Source: Corynebacterium glaucum
Lineage (GTDB): Bacteria; Actinomycetota; Actinomycetes; Mycobacteriales; Mycobacteriaceae
Assembly (NCBI RefSeq): GCF_002287505.1
Contig: NZ_CP019688.1
Location: 1,848,674 to 1,912,673 of the forward strand
Direction: 5' to 3'
DNA length: 64,000 nucleotides
Made by a program: the position numbers and the translations under genes. Shown piece after piece: positions 44,361-54,099 of the stretch (the first letter of the stretch is position 1; each line of letters opens with the position of its first letter). The notes beneath the pieces are model-generated. The model worked only from the letters and a program-made list of their open reading frames with translations. It searched no databases and had not been told where the DNA came from.

Positions 44361-45341
44361 CTAGTTTGGGGTCTGGTTCGGGGCGTCGTCGATGAGGGTG
44401 GCGACGATGCCGTCGAGAATGTCTTTCTCGCTGATGATGAAGCTTTGAGTGCCCGCGAGGCGTTTGAAAGCATCCATGAGTTCCTCGACCACTGTTGAAC
44501 CAGCACCGATGACGTCTGCGCGGCCGGGGTGCATGACGGGGTTTTCGAGGCGCTGCTTCGCGGTTTTCGCTCGAAGGTCAGCGGTGACCTCGCGCATGCG
44601 GTCGAAGGGGATCTCGGACATGTGAATCGACTGCGGGTCGTAAGTCGGCAGATTCTGTGCCAGCGCAGAGAGCGTTGTGAAGGTGCCCGCGCAGCCGACG
44701 ACGGTGCGAGCTTGGCCGAGGGGAACGACGTTCTCGGCCTCGGCGATGCGCTCACGAATGTATGTGCGGGCCTCGTTGGTTTCTTCGGCGGTGGCAGGAT
44801 CGGTGTGCATGAAGCGCTCGGTGACCCGGACGCAGCCCATGCGGGTGGAGCAAGCGTGGAGGCCATCGGCGGTTTCCATCACGAACTCGGTGGACCCGCC
44901 GCCGAGGTCGATCACGCAGAACGGCTCGCGGCCGGTGCCCGCGAGATCAATGGTGGCGCCGCGGAAGGACAACGCAGCTTCTTCCTCACCGGAGATGACC
45001 TCGGCGACTGCGCCGGACTGGATCCGGCCGAGGAGTTCGCGGGTCATGGCGAAGAAGCCCTCACGGTTTGAGGCATCCCGGGTCGCAGAGGTAGCGACCA
45101 TTCGCACGCGGGTCACCCCGGCGCGCTCCATCTCATCGACGTAGTTAGCGAGCGCTTCGCGGGTGCGCTCGATGGCCTCGGGCTGGAACATGCCGGTTTC
45201 GTCCACACCCTGACCAAGGCGCACGATGGTGTTCTGCCGGGTGACTTCGGTGCCGGTCGCGGCGTCGTGAATGAGCAGGCGGATGGAGTTAGTGCCGCAG
45301 TCGATGGCGGCGACGGCGCTGGTGGCGTTGGTGTCAGCCAT
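44361..45341 (-). CDS. ppx: Exopolyphosphatase/guanosine pentaphosphate phosphatase family
   Basis: 326 residues from ATG 45341, where the start overlaps the upstream stop (TGATG). ASKHA fold: AAIDCGTNSIRLLI (P1), CVIDLGGGSTEFVM (P2) and TVVGCAGTFTTLSALA. Members of this short actinobacterial type hydrolyse polyphosphate or pppGpp. The order divIC - DUF501 - ppx is conserved in actinobacteria; here an EcsC gene and a toxin/antitoxin pair separate divIC from DUF501. Confidence 0.92.
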   Translation of the reverse strand: MADTNATSAVAAIDCGTNSIRLLIHDAATGTEVTRQNTIVRLGQGVDETGMFQPEAIERTREALANYVDEMERAGVTRVRMVATSATRDASNREGFFAMTRELLGRIQSGAVAEVISGEEEAALSFRGATIDLAGTGREPFCVIDLGGGSTEFVMETADGLHACSTRMGCVRVTERFMHTDPATAEETNEARTYIRERIAEAENVVPLGQARTVVGCAGTFTTLSALAQNLPTYDPQSIHMSEIPFDRMREVTADLRAKTAKQRLENPVMHPGRADVIGAGSTVVEELMDAFKRLAGTQSFIISEKDILDGIVATLIDDAPNQTPN

Positions 45342-45901
45342 CAGACCAGGTCCTCCCCTGCCTCGGCGAGGGTGATGTCTAGGTCCTCGAGCGTCGGCCA
45401 ATCCTGCGGGATGGCGGTACCACGCAGGTTGCCGTGCTCGGCGGCGAGTGCGACGGCTTCGTCGCCGAAGCGGACGTGGCCGGAACCTTCGGCAAGCGCG
45501 TATGCGATAAGCACGTGCAGGCACTTCACGCGGTCCGGCATGCCGCCGCCCGAGAAGTCGGTGCCAAGGTCCTCGAGTGCGTTGCGCTCGGCAAGGTAGT
45601 GCTGGTGCGCGTTGAGGTAGTCGGCGCGCATTGCTTCGCCCTCGTCCGTCTCAGCGTGCAGGCGGGCTTCCATCCATTTCATCACCTGGGCCACCTCGAG
45701 CCGCGACGCTTCGGCGGTAAGCCGCGGGTCGGTGAGGTAATAGAGGGTGGGGAACGGCGTGCCGTCGTCAAGCTTTGGTGCGGTTTTGACTACCGCTGGC
45801 TGGCCGTCGGGCGTGCGGTAGGCTACGGCCAGTACGCCGCGCGGCTGCCGGCCCAGCTGGGTGGCCATGATGTCGATGTCTGCTTGGGACACTTGATTCA
45901 C
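45341..45901 (-). CDS. DUF501 protein
   Basis: 186 residues from GTG 45901, preceded by GGAGCAAAA. Contains the DUF501 core: QLGRQPRGVLAVAYR, FPTLYYLTDPRL and GGGMPDRVKCLHVLIAYAL. The role is unknown. It shares a 1-bp stop/start overlap with ppx and a 4-bp GTGA overlap with the EcsC gene upstream. Confidence 0.92.
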   Translation of the reverse strand: MNQVSQADIDIMATQLGRQPRGVLAVAYRTPDGQPAVVKTAPKLDDGTPFPTLYYLTDPRLTAEASRLEVAQVMKWMEARLHAETDEGEAMRADYLNAHQHYLAERNALEDLGTDFSGGGMPDRVKCLHVLIAYALAEGSGHVRFGDEAVALAAEHGNLRGTAIPQDWPTLEDLDITLAEAGEDLV

Positions 45902-46812
45902 TTTTGCTCCTCTGTTCCAGGCGCCGGGATTTCGCGCAGAGTCTTCTGTAGTCGGTTGGATTGCTGCTTCAGCGATGCGTAAGTCATCCCGCTGGTGATC
46001 ACGCCACCAACCACCGGAACAGCGCGAGTCACCGCCTTACCGGCAGTGTCTTTGGTGATCTTGATTCCGACCTGCTGAAGCACCTTCTTCGTGAACGGGT
46101 ACCAAACGGTTTTCATGAGCGCCTTATTTGCCACACTCTTTCCAATTTGGGGAGCTGCGGTTTGAGCAATGAATGAACGCAAAGCATTGGAGGCGCCTCC
46201 TACTCCGAGCATGACTCCACGGAACACCGCGAACTGACCCAGCAACTCATCAGTGACCTCGTCAACGTCATCAACCAGAGAACGCCAGCCGTTTAAGTAG
46301 GCGAGCTTCTGCATGATTCGAAACGCGTGCCCGTAGTACTGAGCGAGATCGCCGGGAATCGCGAGTGCCATTGTGGCCGCTCCGCCGACTCCGGAAACGA
46401 AGGAGATTGCGGAAGACCTATTCACTTCGAAGTTAATGCTGGAACGGGCGATCGCCTCCAGAATCTCTTTGTCAATGCCGGCGGTGATCACATCAGTGGC
46501 AATCGCTCGGTCGATCAGTTCTGCACCGACCCCTCGTTCTTTGAGCTGAGAGCGGAGAAATTGCTCCCTATCAACGGCTGCAGCGCGGAGACGCAATAGT
46601 TGTTTGAGAAAGGCGACGGCGATCTCCTCTGAGTTCCCGTTCTGCTCGCTGACTGTCGTTGCGAATTCCGTCTTGTCGTGAGCGTTCGCCAAGATTTCGT
46701 TTTCTGCGCGCGACCGCTTGAACGGCAACCGGAGTTTCTTTTCGCTATTCCCGTCGTCCGAGATCGAATCCCGGTGGTCTCCTGCGGTGCTTTCGTCGTT
46801 CGAGGCGCTCAT
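45898..46812 (-). CDS. EcsC-family protein
   Basis: 304 residues from ATG 46812; GTG 46830 is also in frame. A charged N-terminus of about 40 residues precedes a helical core (RSSAISFVSGVGGAATMALAIPGDLAQYYGHAFRIMQ) typical of EcsC, with a hydrophobic helix and a C-terminal VVGGVITSGMTYASLK segment. The biochemical role is unknown. Insertion between DUF501 and divIC suggests it joined the conserved cluster later. Confidence 0.8.
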   Translation of the reverse strand: MSASNDESTAGDHRDSISDDGNSEKKLRLPFKRSRAENEILANAHDKTEFATTVSEQNGNSEEIAVAFLKQLLRLRAAAVDREQFLRSQLKERGVGAELIDRAIATDVITAGIDKEILEAIARSSINFEVNRSSAISFVSGVGGAATMALAIPGDLAQYYGHAFRIMQKLAYLNGWRSLVDDVDEVTDELLGQFAVFRGVMLGVGGASNALRSFIAQTAAPQIGKSVANKALMKTVWYPFTKKVLQQVGIKITKDTAGKAVTRAVPVVGGVITSGMTYASLKQQSNRLQKTLREIPAPGTEEQK

Positions 46813-46915
46813 GAAAACCCATTGTCCCACAGCTCTAGCAGCTCATTGGTAGACGGATGTCGATCGATGGTCGGCTGACGAGCTGACTCGGATGCGTTCC
46901 CACCACGGACATCCA

Positions 46916-47290
46916 TTACGCAAGGTGCTGCCTAAGCCACAGTAAGGCTTCGTGTTCTGTCAAGTCATGAGTGGCCAACGCCGCTACAAAGTCAGCGACC
47001 TCGGTTGCGGGAATTGGACCCAGGGGCTTCCCCTCTAGATCCAAATAACTGGCAAAACAAACCCACGCTGTTCGCTTATTTCCATCGAAAAAGGCATGTG
47101 CTTGCAACACGCCGAAGAGGAGATTCACCGCGCGTTCCTCAGGCGTCGGATACAGCGTCTGGCCGCCGAAAGTGAGAAGCGGCGCAGCGAGGGCAGCTTC
47201 AAGCTTGCCCCGATCTAAAACGTTAAAGTTCTTGCCAATCAACCGGCGATTCAGTCTGACCACTTCATCGGGGTCAAGACAGAACCTCAT
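46916..47290 (-). CDS. doc: Doc-type toxin (Fic fold)
   Basis: 124 residues. The full catalytic motif HAFFDGNKRTAW is present at 65-76. Doc enzymes phosphorylate elongation factor EF-Tu and stop translation. The upstream small gene overlaps by one base (TAATG) and is the probable antitoxin. All key residues are present, so the toxin should be active if freed. Confidence 0.92.
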   Translation of the reverse strand: MRFCLDPDEVVRLNRRLIGKNFNVLDRGKLEAALAAPLLTFGGQTLYPTPEERAVNLLFGVLQAHAFFDGNKRTAWVCFASYLDLEGKPLGPIPATEVADFVAALATHDLTEHEALLWLRQHLA

Positions 47291-47478
47291 TAGCGTTCGG
47301 CCAGCAGGTCTAGGGCATCGGACCAGCGGTTGACATTCCTATCGAAAGTGGATCGAAGCTCCTCGCCGTGATGTTCTGGCGTTTCGCCTTGGGTAACCAC
47401 ACGCTTTGCAAACACTCGTCGCCTTTTATCGTTCCCAGCATGAGTGACTGAGGCGCGCTTTTCCACTCCATAGGTCAT
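47290..47478 (-). CDS. Probable antitoxin of the Doc toxin
   Basis: 62 residues, basic in the N-terminal half and acidic at the C-terminus (DALDLLAER), which is where Phd-like antitoxins bind the toxin. No clear ribbon-helix-helix or Phd motif is recognised, so the identification rests on the overlap with doc. No strong ribosome binding site. Confidence 0.65.
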   Translation of the reverse strand: MTYGVEKRASVTHAGNDKRRRVFAKRVVTQGETPEHHGEELRSTFDRNVNRWSDALDLLAER

Positions 47479-47607
47479 CTATTGAGCACCTCCTCCGAGC
47501 TTGAGAATCGCGGCTTTCCTGCTTTTGCGCAAGTCTACCGCGCTATAAGCGCAGGTTCACAAGCTGCCGTTGCTCACGCGGCGACACGAAGGATGCGTGA
47601 CAGAGGT

Positions 47608-48210
47608 TTACTCGCTAGAAGAGTCGGAAGCATCCACCGGGGCGCCGGCGGGAGCCTCAGCTGGCTCGGGGGCTTCAACCGGTGCGCCCGCCGGAGCGTC
47701 GGCGGGAGCTTCGCTCGGCGCTGGTGCGGCGGGCTCCTCCGCGTCTTCGTCCTCGGGGAGCTCGCGCAGGGAGTCCCAGAGGAAGTGCTGCCAGTCGCGG
47801 GTGTCCGGGATCTCGTCGGTGGTGATGGTGGGGTTCTGAGTCATGCGGGGATCGATGATGCGCCAAGCGGTCTCACCCTCTGCCAGCACGCCGAGGCGAC
47901 GGCGCGCCTCCTGCTCGATGTAGGCGGGGTCTTCGTAGCGCGCGATGTCTGATTCGAGTTGCTTCTTGCGCGCCTCAAGCGCCTCAATGGAGGCCTGGGC
48001 GCGGGCGATCTCTCCGCGACCTTCGTAGTAATTGCGCAGCGGCACCGCGATAGCAACAAGCACAACCAGCACCGCGGCGATGAGCAAGCCGGTAGAAGCA
48101 ATGTCCTGCTGGAACAACGCCGGCTTAGTCTTATGCCTGGATTTGGCTTCCCGCTCTTCGCGCTCAGCCTTGTCGCGCGAGGCGACGGGCACGGTGTGCT
48201 TGCGATACAT
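47608..48210 (-). CDS. divIC: Septum formation initiator, DivIC/FtsB family
   Basis: 200 residues from ATG 48210. A charged N-terminus (about 1-38), one membrane helix (GLLIAAVLVVLVAIAVPLRN, about 40-60), a coiled coil (ARAQASIEALEARKKQLESD) and the conserved YIEQEARRRLGVLAEGETAW. The tail from about 145 is very Ala/Pro/Glu-rich and unusually long. Part of the FtsB/FtsL/FtsQ-like divisome complex. It lies 125 bp downstream of the eno terminator. Confidence 0.88.
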   Translation of the reverse strand: MYRKHTVPVASRDKAEREEREAKSRHKTKPALFQQDIASTGLLIAAVLVVLVAIAVPLRNYYEGRGEIARAQASIEALEARKKQLESDIARYEDPAYIEQEARRRLGVLAEGETAWRIIDPRMTQNPTITTDEIPDTRDWQHFLWDSLRELPEDEDAEEPAAPAPSEAPADAPAGAPVEAPEPAEAPAGAPVDASDSSSE

Positions 48211-48260
48211 AGTGCCCAAGATTGTAGGTCGCGCCGCTGGCGATCCCTGCCGGGACATGC

Positions 48261-48304
48261 AAACGCCCCCACATCAACCGCGGGAGACGGGAGGTGTGGA
48301 GGCG
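48261..48304 (-). terminator. Hairpin downstream of eno
   Basis: Arms CGCCCCCACA and TGTGGAGGCG (one mismatch) with a 21-base loop and, on the minus strand, a short T run. The T run is weak, so termination may be partial. Confidence 0.5.
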
Positions 48305-48316
48305 CTAGAAAGGGCC

Positions 48317-48326
48317 GTCGATAAGC
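48317..48326 (+). repeat. Dispersed motif core GTCGATAAGC, copy 4
   Basis: Intergenic, just after the eno stop. Full consensus GGGCCGTCGATAAGCGA at 48312-48328. Confidence 0.9.
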
Positions 48327-48335
48327 GAATTGCCC

Positions 48336-49610
<1,275 letters not shown>

Positions 49611-49674
49611 CTAAAGGTCATCTCCTTGGGTGGGTGTATGGCATGTACGCCCCCAATTGTTGCAGAATTTGCCG

Positions 49675-50481
49675 CTACCGGTGGGCCGGCTGATTCAGCG
49701 CATAGTTCGCGGCCGCGTCGCGCACCTTCTTGAGGTAATCCTCCGACTGGTTGTAGGAGAAAATCGCGCTGCGCCAGCCCTCTTCGGTGGCCAGGTCACG
49801 GTCGTGCGCGCACAGGTAGTTCGCGGCAGTCAGCGCAGCGTCATCGATCTGTTGCGGGTTGGGCACACCGTCACCGTCCGCGTCGCGGCCGTAGCGCACC
49901 CAGGTCTCCGGAATAAATTGCAAGGGCCCCAGCGCACGGTCGAACTCGGTGTCACCATCCAGCCGGCCCCCATCAGTATCAGGGATGTGCGCAAAGCTTC
50001 CGGTTCCATCCAAAGCTGGGCCGATTATCGACGGCTCGGGGTAACCGCCTTCATTCAACCTCGCACTGTCAAAACTGCGGCCAGTATACGTGCCGTGACG
50101 GGTTTCCACCCAGCCGATACCCGCAATCGTGTTCCACGACAAATGGCAGTTCGGCCACGCCTCCTGGGCGATGAGCTGGGCGTTGCCGTACGCGCGCACC
50201 GCCTGCGGGCTGATTCGGGTGGCGTCTGCGATCGGTGCCGCCCACTCGGCGAGGTTATCGGCAGTGCGTCCTGGCGCGTGGACGTCGATAAGCGGAGGCG
50301 CTTCCGCTGCTTCCGGCGGCATAGTGGTGGGCACCGGCTCGCGCTGCGGGCCCGGCGCGGGGATGTCGGTGAACGAGGCGAGCCAGGCAACCAGTGCAGC
50401 GACGAGCACGATTGCGAGGGTGACGGCCAAGAGCCCGGCGCAGCCGCAGCCCCTGGCTGCACGCATGCCCCGGGTCGTCAT
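49675..50481 (-). CDS. Lytic transglycosylase-like protein, membrane-anchored
   Basis: 268 residues. An N-terminal membrane anchor (about 10-35, preceded by RGCGC) and a Pro/Glu-rich linker lead to a lysozyme-like domain (about 85-265). The catalytic Glu lies in GIGWVETRHGTY. Conserved FDRALGPLQFIPETWVRYGRDADGDG and LCAHDRDL follow. It cleaves peptidoglycan glycan strands with anhydro-product formation; here on the outer face of the membrane. One copy of the dispersed motif lies in the linker at 50284-50293. Confidence 0.88.
   Translation of the reverse strand: MTTRGMRAARGCGCAGLLAVTLAIVLVAALVAWLASFTDIPAPGPQREPVPTTMPPEAAEAPPLIDVHAPGRTADNLAEWAAPIADATRISPQAVRAYGNAQLIAQEAWPNCHLSWNTIAGIGWVETRHGTYTGRSFDSARLNEGGYPEPSIIGPALDGTGSFAHIPDTDGGRLDGDTEFDRALGPLQFIPETWVRYGRDADGDGVPNPQQIDDAALTAANYLCAHDRDLATEEGWRSAIFSYNQSEDYLKKVRDAAANYALNQPAHR
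50284..50293 (+). repeat. Dispersed motif core GTCGATAAGC, copy 5
   Basis: In the linker of the lytic transglycosylase gene (sense PPLIDV). Confidence 0.75.
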
Positions 50482-50531
50482 GCGGGCTGATCCTACCCGG
50501 CGCGATTGCGGTCAAGGAAATACACAGCTCG

Positions 50532-50547
50532 TGTGAAACTTTTCACT
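50532..50547. promoter_or_regulatory. CRP/GlxR-like site
   Basis: TGTGAAACTTTTCACT matches the GlxR consensus TGTGA-N6-TCACA except at the last base. It lies about 40 bp upstream of a TATACT box (50577-50582), suitable for activation or repression of the gene starting at 50624. Confidence 0.45.
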
Positions 50548-50576
50548 TTTATCACACTAGCAACATCTGTAACATG

Positions 50577-50582
50577 TATACT
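50577..50582 (+). promoter_or_regulatory. Minus-10 box TATACT
   Basis: A near-consensus extended -10 (TGTATACT), giving an mRNA leader of about 35 bases with AAGGAA before the ATG at 50624. Confidence 0.6.
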
Positions 50583-50623
50583 TTTGCATCGTCCCTTCCC
50601 CATAACCTCAAAGGAACTGTTCA

Positions 50624-51091
50624 ATGCGTCGTTTTTCCACAACTCTCGCCGCTGCCGCCCTGGCCGCTACCGCAACCCTGTCCCCGATCGCCGCTCAGGC
50701 TCAGGACGCTCAGCCTGCGCAGACCACTCAGACCACTCAGACCAAAACCGACCTTGGCACCTACGTCGAACTGACCAAGGTGCTCAACGGTGAGATCAAG
50801 ACCGCTAACTGCGACACCTTGTCCACCACCCTGAAGCTGACCAAGATGGTTGACGGCGAGACCACCCGCTCCACCCTGGTCCAAAACCTGAACAAGGTTG
50901 TCGGCGAGAACTCTGTGCTGCGCCTGGCCACCGCGCCGACCGTCAATGCGCTTGGCGACCGCGCTCTCGAGTGCGGCATCGTCAAGGCCGACCCAGTCAC
51001 CCCGTTGGACCAGGCAGTGAAGCTGAGCTCCCAGCTTTCCTCCGAGAACAACCTGCCGGAGCCGCGCAACCTGATGGCGCTGGCGAAGTAA
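50624..51091 (+). CDS. Small secreted protein, unknown function
   Basis: 155 residues with AAGGAA upstream. The signal peptide (MRRFSTTLAAAALAATATL, cleavage after AQA) is followed by a Gln/Thr repeat (QTTQTTQTK). The mature part has two Cys (TANCDTL, LECGIV), consistent with one disulfide, and is mainly helical. The family is not recognised. Expression is probably strong given the good promoter and terminator. Confidence 0.75.
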   Translation: MRRFSTTLAAAALAATATLSPIAAQAQDAQPAQTTQTTQTKTDLGTYVELTKVLNGEIKTANCDTLSTTLKLTKMVDGETTRSTLVQNLNKVVGENSVLRLATAPTVNALGDRALECGIVKADPVTPLDQAVKLSSQLSSENNLPEPRNLMALAK

Positions 51092-51132
51092 AACCGCTCG
51101 GGCGACTACACGCCCAAGCAACTCACCACTGC

Positions 51133-51163
51133 AAAGGGCCGGGGTACACTCCCCCGGCCCTTT
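51133..51163. terminator. Bidirectional terminator
   Basis: Twelve-base-pair perfect stem AAAGGGCCGGGG/CCCCGGCCCTTT with a 7-base loop, between the convergent genes ending at 51091 and 51165. The A and T tails make it usable from both sides. Confidence 0.85.
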
Positions 51164-51164
51164 A

Positions 51165-51752
51165 GTGTTTCTCGCGGGCTTTGCCTTCTGCCCAGAGCCG
51201 GTCCTGGGTTTCGATGTCGACGGGCCCGGTCGAGCCGTCGAAGATATACGGCGCGCGCGAACGCATCTTGGCCACAAATGCACCGGCGACATCCGGGAAG
51301 CTGAAAGCGCCGCGCTCCGAGGCGATTTCGGAGTGGAAAAGCACTTGCAACAAGACGTCGGAAAGCTCTGTTAAAAGCTCCTCTTCGCTGGCCTCCTGCT
51401 CGATGGCTTCGGCGAGTTCTGCCGCTTCCTCGCGGAGGTACGGCAGGAGTGAGGTGTGGGTCATGGCCTGCTCCCACTCGCCGCGGGTGCGGGCGGCGTG
51501 CATGACGCGGACGGCTTGGTAGACGGGGTCGTCGAGCGAGGGGACGCGGATGATTTCGGCGTCGGCGGGGGCGACGGATTCGTCGGTGGTGACAAGCCAG
51601 GGCTCGGCGGTGGTGTCGGTGGTGTCGGTGCGTGGCAGGGAGCGGGCGTGGGCGGGGACGTCCCCGGTGTAGGTGACCGGGCCGCGGATCTGGTTGAGGA
51701 CTTCAACTGGGATCATGTCTGGCCAACGGGGGTCGAGCACGAGGACAACCAT
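51165..51752 (-). CDS. mazG: MazG-type nucleoside triphosphate pyrophosphohydrolase
   Basis: 195 residues from ATG 51752, chosen because the corynebacterial start MVVLVLDPRWPDMIPVEVL is visible; the frame is open further upstream. The catalytic MazG motifs are intact: LREEAAELAEAIE (ExxE) and LLTELSDVLLQVLFHSEIA (ExxD). It hydrolyses non-canonical NTPs. The Asp-rich middle (about 30-75) is a variable linker. It is one domain, not the tandem form of E. coli. Confidence 0.88.
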
Positions 51753-51770
51753 GCATGACACAATAACCGC

Positions 51771-52418
51771 ATGACGAACCAACTTGCTGAAGCCCTGAAG
51801 TCCGTGAACCCGACGCGCGGCGACGTGATGGAGCACTCCGTGACCTTCTCCCCGATTCGTTGGAAGACGGGCTGGCCGCACCACCTGCGCCGCGTGCCGC
51901 CGTTCCGTGACGACGCCCGCGCATCGATCACCCGGGCCGAGGTCTTCGACTTCGCGGCTGATGTGCGCGATTCGGGTTGGGCTCGCGAGCAGATCATCGA
52001 TTTCTTGGGCGCGGTGTTTGCGTACCGTGCGGGCCAGACGAACCAGGTGATGGACCTGCAGCAGTTCCTGCGCAATAAGAACAACGCGTCGCAGCTGCTC
52101 GGCGCGATTCGCCAGTTGGAGGGCAAGGACGCGGTTGAGGCATATTCGTCGCTGACTGCGACGGGGCTAGCGCCGAAGTTCGCGTCTGCCGTGGCCTACT
52201 TCCTGGCCGGCGAGCAGGAAGACGGAGAGGGCAGCAAGCCGGCGATCATCTGCAACAAGCGCGCCGAGGTGGCCGGCCTTGAGCCGTCTGGCGAGTGGAC
52301 CGCGGAGGAGTATGGCGAGTACCTCGCGGCGCTGCGCGAGGCGCGCGACGCGTTCGATTCGTCGCTGCCACTGGATGCGGTCGAGTACGCGGCTCGGGAG
52401 TTCGCCGGGTCTGCCTAG
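51771..52418 (+). CDS. Hypothetical protein, possibly Ogg/HhH glycosylase-like
   Basis: 215 residues from ATG 51771, with no Shine-Dalgarno sequence and an AATAA box 10 bp upstream, so possibly leaderless. Helical throughout. The region SLTATGLAPKFASAVAYFLAGEQ followed by PAIICNKRAEVAGL is reminiscent of the helix-hairpin-helix and Lys/Asp region of small Ogg-like 8-oxoguanine glycosylases. No iron-sulfur cluster. Sequence similarity by eye is weak; the assignment is tentative. Confidence 0.6.
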   Translation: MTNQLAEALKSVNPTRGDVMEHSVTFSPIRWKTGWPHHLRRVPPFRDDARASITRAEVFDFAADVRDSGWAREQIIDFLGAVFAYRAGQTNQVMDLQQFLRNKNNASQLLGAIRQLEGKDAVEAYSSLTATGLAPKFASAVAYFLAGEQEDGEGSKPAIICNKRAEVAGLEPSGEWTAEEYGEYLAALREARDAFDSSLPLDAVEYAAREFAGSA

Positions 52419-52435
52419 ACAGTTTTCTTTTTCGC

Positions 52436-52981
52436 CTAGCGGTCGGAATGCTTCCCACGAGCTTCTCCTACGCGACGCTGGCTCCAACCGACGTGCGATG
52501 GATTAAACCGAGAGTTGCTCACGGTTATGTGCTTAACCTTCATTGGAGCACATTTCCGATCTAGATTGTCCTTGATGCCAGCCAGGGCAAGCGGAAGCAT
52601 CCTGTTGTCGCCCCGCATCTCTATGGCGAGGGCTACCCGAATCTCTTCAGCGCTGACCGCGCGCCTGCAAAAATCTTTCTTCGGGTGATTCCCGAAATGA
52701 GCGACGAGCATAAGTCTCGCCATTGTGTGGAAGACTTTTAGCGCAAAGATGGTTGCTAGGTTTGGATCCGGGCGCTTGCCTGGGTAGGTATAGTCCTTCA
52801 CCTCGATTAGCCAAAGACGGTTTCCCTCGAAGGCAATAAGGTCGCAGTCTTTCGCGTTGAATGGGTCGTTCGTCAAGGGTTTAGCGGAGCGCCCAGAACT
52901 GTACCAAGTGTCGAAATCTTCTACTTCCCAGTCATCCGGAAATTCAAAAACGACATCCTCTACCACTATCGACCTACTCAT
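52436..52981 (-). CDS. PD-(D/E)XK-type nuclease-like protein
   Basis: 181 residues from ATG 52981 (ATG 52990 is an alternative). The nuclease signature is visible: Asp47 (KDCDLIAF) and Glu60-Val-Lys62 (RLWLIEVKDY), D-x12-E-x-K. The rest is mixed alpha/beta with a basic C-terminus. It overlaps the AAA ATPase gene by 8 bp, so the products probably act together. The target could be DNA, phage or self. The motif is convincing but short. Confidence 0.65.
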   Translation of the reverse strand: MSRSIVVEDVVFEFPDDWEVEDFDTWYSSGRSAKPLTNDPFNAKDCDLIAFEGNRLWLIEVKDYTYPGKRPDPNLATIFALKVFHTMARLMLVAHFGNHPKKDFCRRAVSAEEIRVALAIEMRGDNRMLPLALAGIKDNLDRKCAPMKVKHITVSNSRFNPSHVGWSQRRVGEARGKHSDR

Positions 52982-54056
52982 CGAATTCATGCTCCAGGTA
53001 CCTACTGGCTTGAGCAGCCTCTTCCTCTAGGGCGGTCAGAGTCGGCAAATCTGCTTGGGTTGGCCCCACAGTTCCAGACACACCGGTGAGCACGGATCCG
53101 TTATCACTGGGCTCATGTCGCTCCAAACCGATGTAGGCGGTTACGACCGGGTCCTCATCACTCAGGAGGCGTAATTCACGCAGTATGAAGACACTATGCG
53201 TTGCAATGAAGACTTGCGTGCCATGTTTGGCTAGAAGGTGAATTGTCTTAGCAACAGCTCGCTGCGTTCGTGGGTTCAAATTCGCTTCCGGCTCATCCCA
53301 GAACAAGTAACCCTTTTCGAGAAGAACACCCGACTGGACGAGTCGCAGCACCATTGCGAGCTTTCGATAGCCTTCCGAAACCAGGTGGGCCTCAATCTTG
53401 CCCGTTCCTCCAGTTGCTGTCTTGAGCTTGACGTAGAATCGCCCATTTTCCTCGACTACGCTGCCTTCTAGAATCTCGAGAATGGGTTCCAGAAGCTGGT
53501 TCGCTCGGTCTCCTCGGGGCCCAAGCAAAGGTGTCATGCCCAGTAGCACCGCGGTGTCCCGCCAAGTTTCGTCAAAAGAGACTTCGCGAGATTCGTAGAG
53601 GGAGATTAGGCCGGGATATATTGAGAGCAGCTCACGAGACGGTAGGAATACCGCAGTGTCTTCTAGCCTTCGATTGGGCACGCTCTCGACCTTCACCCTG
53701 TTGTCAGCTGACGAGGCAAAGTTGAATGCCAACTCAGATCCAACGCCTTTGAATTTGACCGACACGTCTGCCTTGCTACGGCCCCTAACACGGCTAGCAA
53801 GACGCCCCAGAGAGTCAGGTTTGAAAACGCCGATCAGCTTGGTTGCGACAGAAGTCGCTAGGTGAGTTTTGCTGGGCTCCTCCAAATTTCCGTGGTCTAC
53901 GGATTTTGTGGAGGCATACAACAGTTTCAATAGCTGAGTCTTACCGGTGCCGTTATCGCCGACTACGACGTTCAGCTGTGGGCTGAACTGGATATTCAAC
54001 TCACCAAAAGGACCAAACTGCTTGACCCGTAAAGTGTCGATGGGATACTCAGACAT
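52974..54056 (-). CDS. AAA/SMC-like ATPase, partner of the nuclease
   Basis: 360 residues. An N-terminal Walker A (VVGDNGTGKTQLLKLLY, 33-40) follows RVKQFGPFGELNIQF, as in AAA_15/21 and RecF-like ATPases. The ABC signature-like LVSEGYRKLAMVLRL, Walker B YLFWDEPEANLNPRT and H-loop VFIATHSVFIL are near the C-terminus. No coiled coil arm or TOPRIM domain is present, so this is not a classic OLD nuclease. ATPases of this type pair with nucleases in several anti-phage systems. Confidence 0.85.
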   Translation of the reverse strand: MSEYPIDTLRVKQFGPFGELNIQFSPQLNVVVGDNGTGKTQLLKLLYASTKSVDHGNLEEPSKTHLATSVATKLIGVFKPDSLGRLASRVRGRSKADVSVKFKGVGSELAFNFASSADNRVKVESVPNRRLEDTAVFLPSRELLSIYPGLISLYESREVSFDETWRDTAVLLGMTPLLGPRGDRANQLLEPILEILEGSVVEENGRFYVKLKTATGGTGKIEAHLVSEGYRKLAMVLRLVQSGVLLEKGYLFWDEPEANLNPRTQRAVAKTIHLLAKHGTQVFIATHSVFILRELRLLSDEDPVVTAYIGLERHEPSDNGSVLTGVSGTVGPTQADLPTLTALEEEAAQASRYLEHEFDE

Positions 54057-54099
54057 AGCAGAAGCTTAAGTGAACACGAGCTTCTTGTCCGCAAAAGTG

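Noticed and set aside
50528-50556. parS-like or dif-like site
   Set aside because: The palindromic GTGAAA/TTTCAC sequence differs from the parS consensus and has the wrong centre; a CRP-type site fits better.
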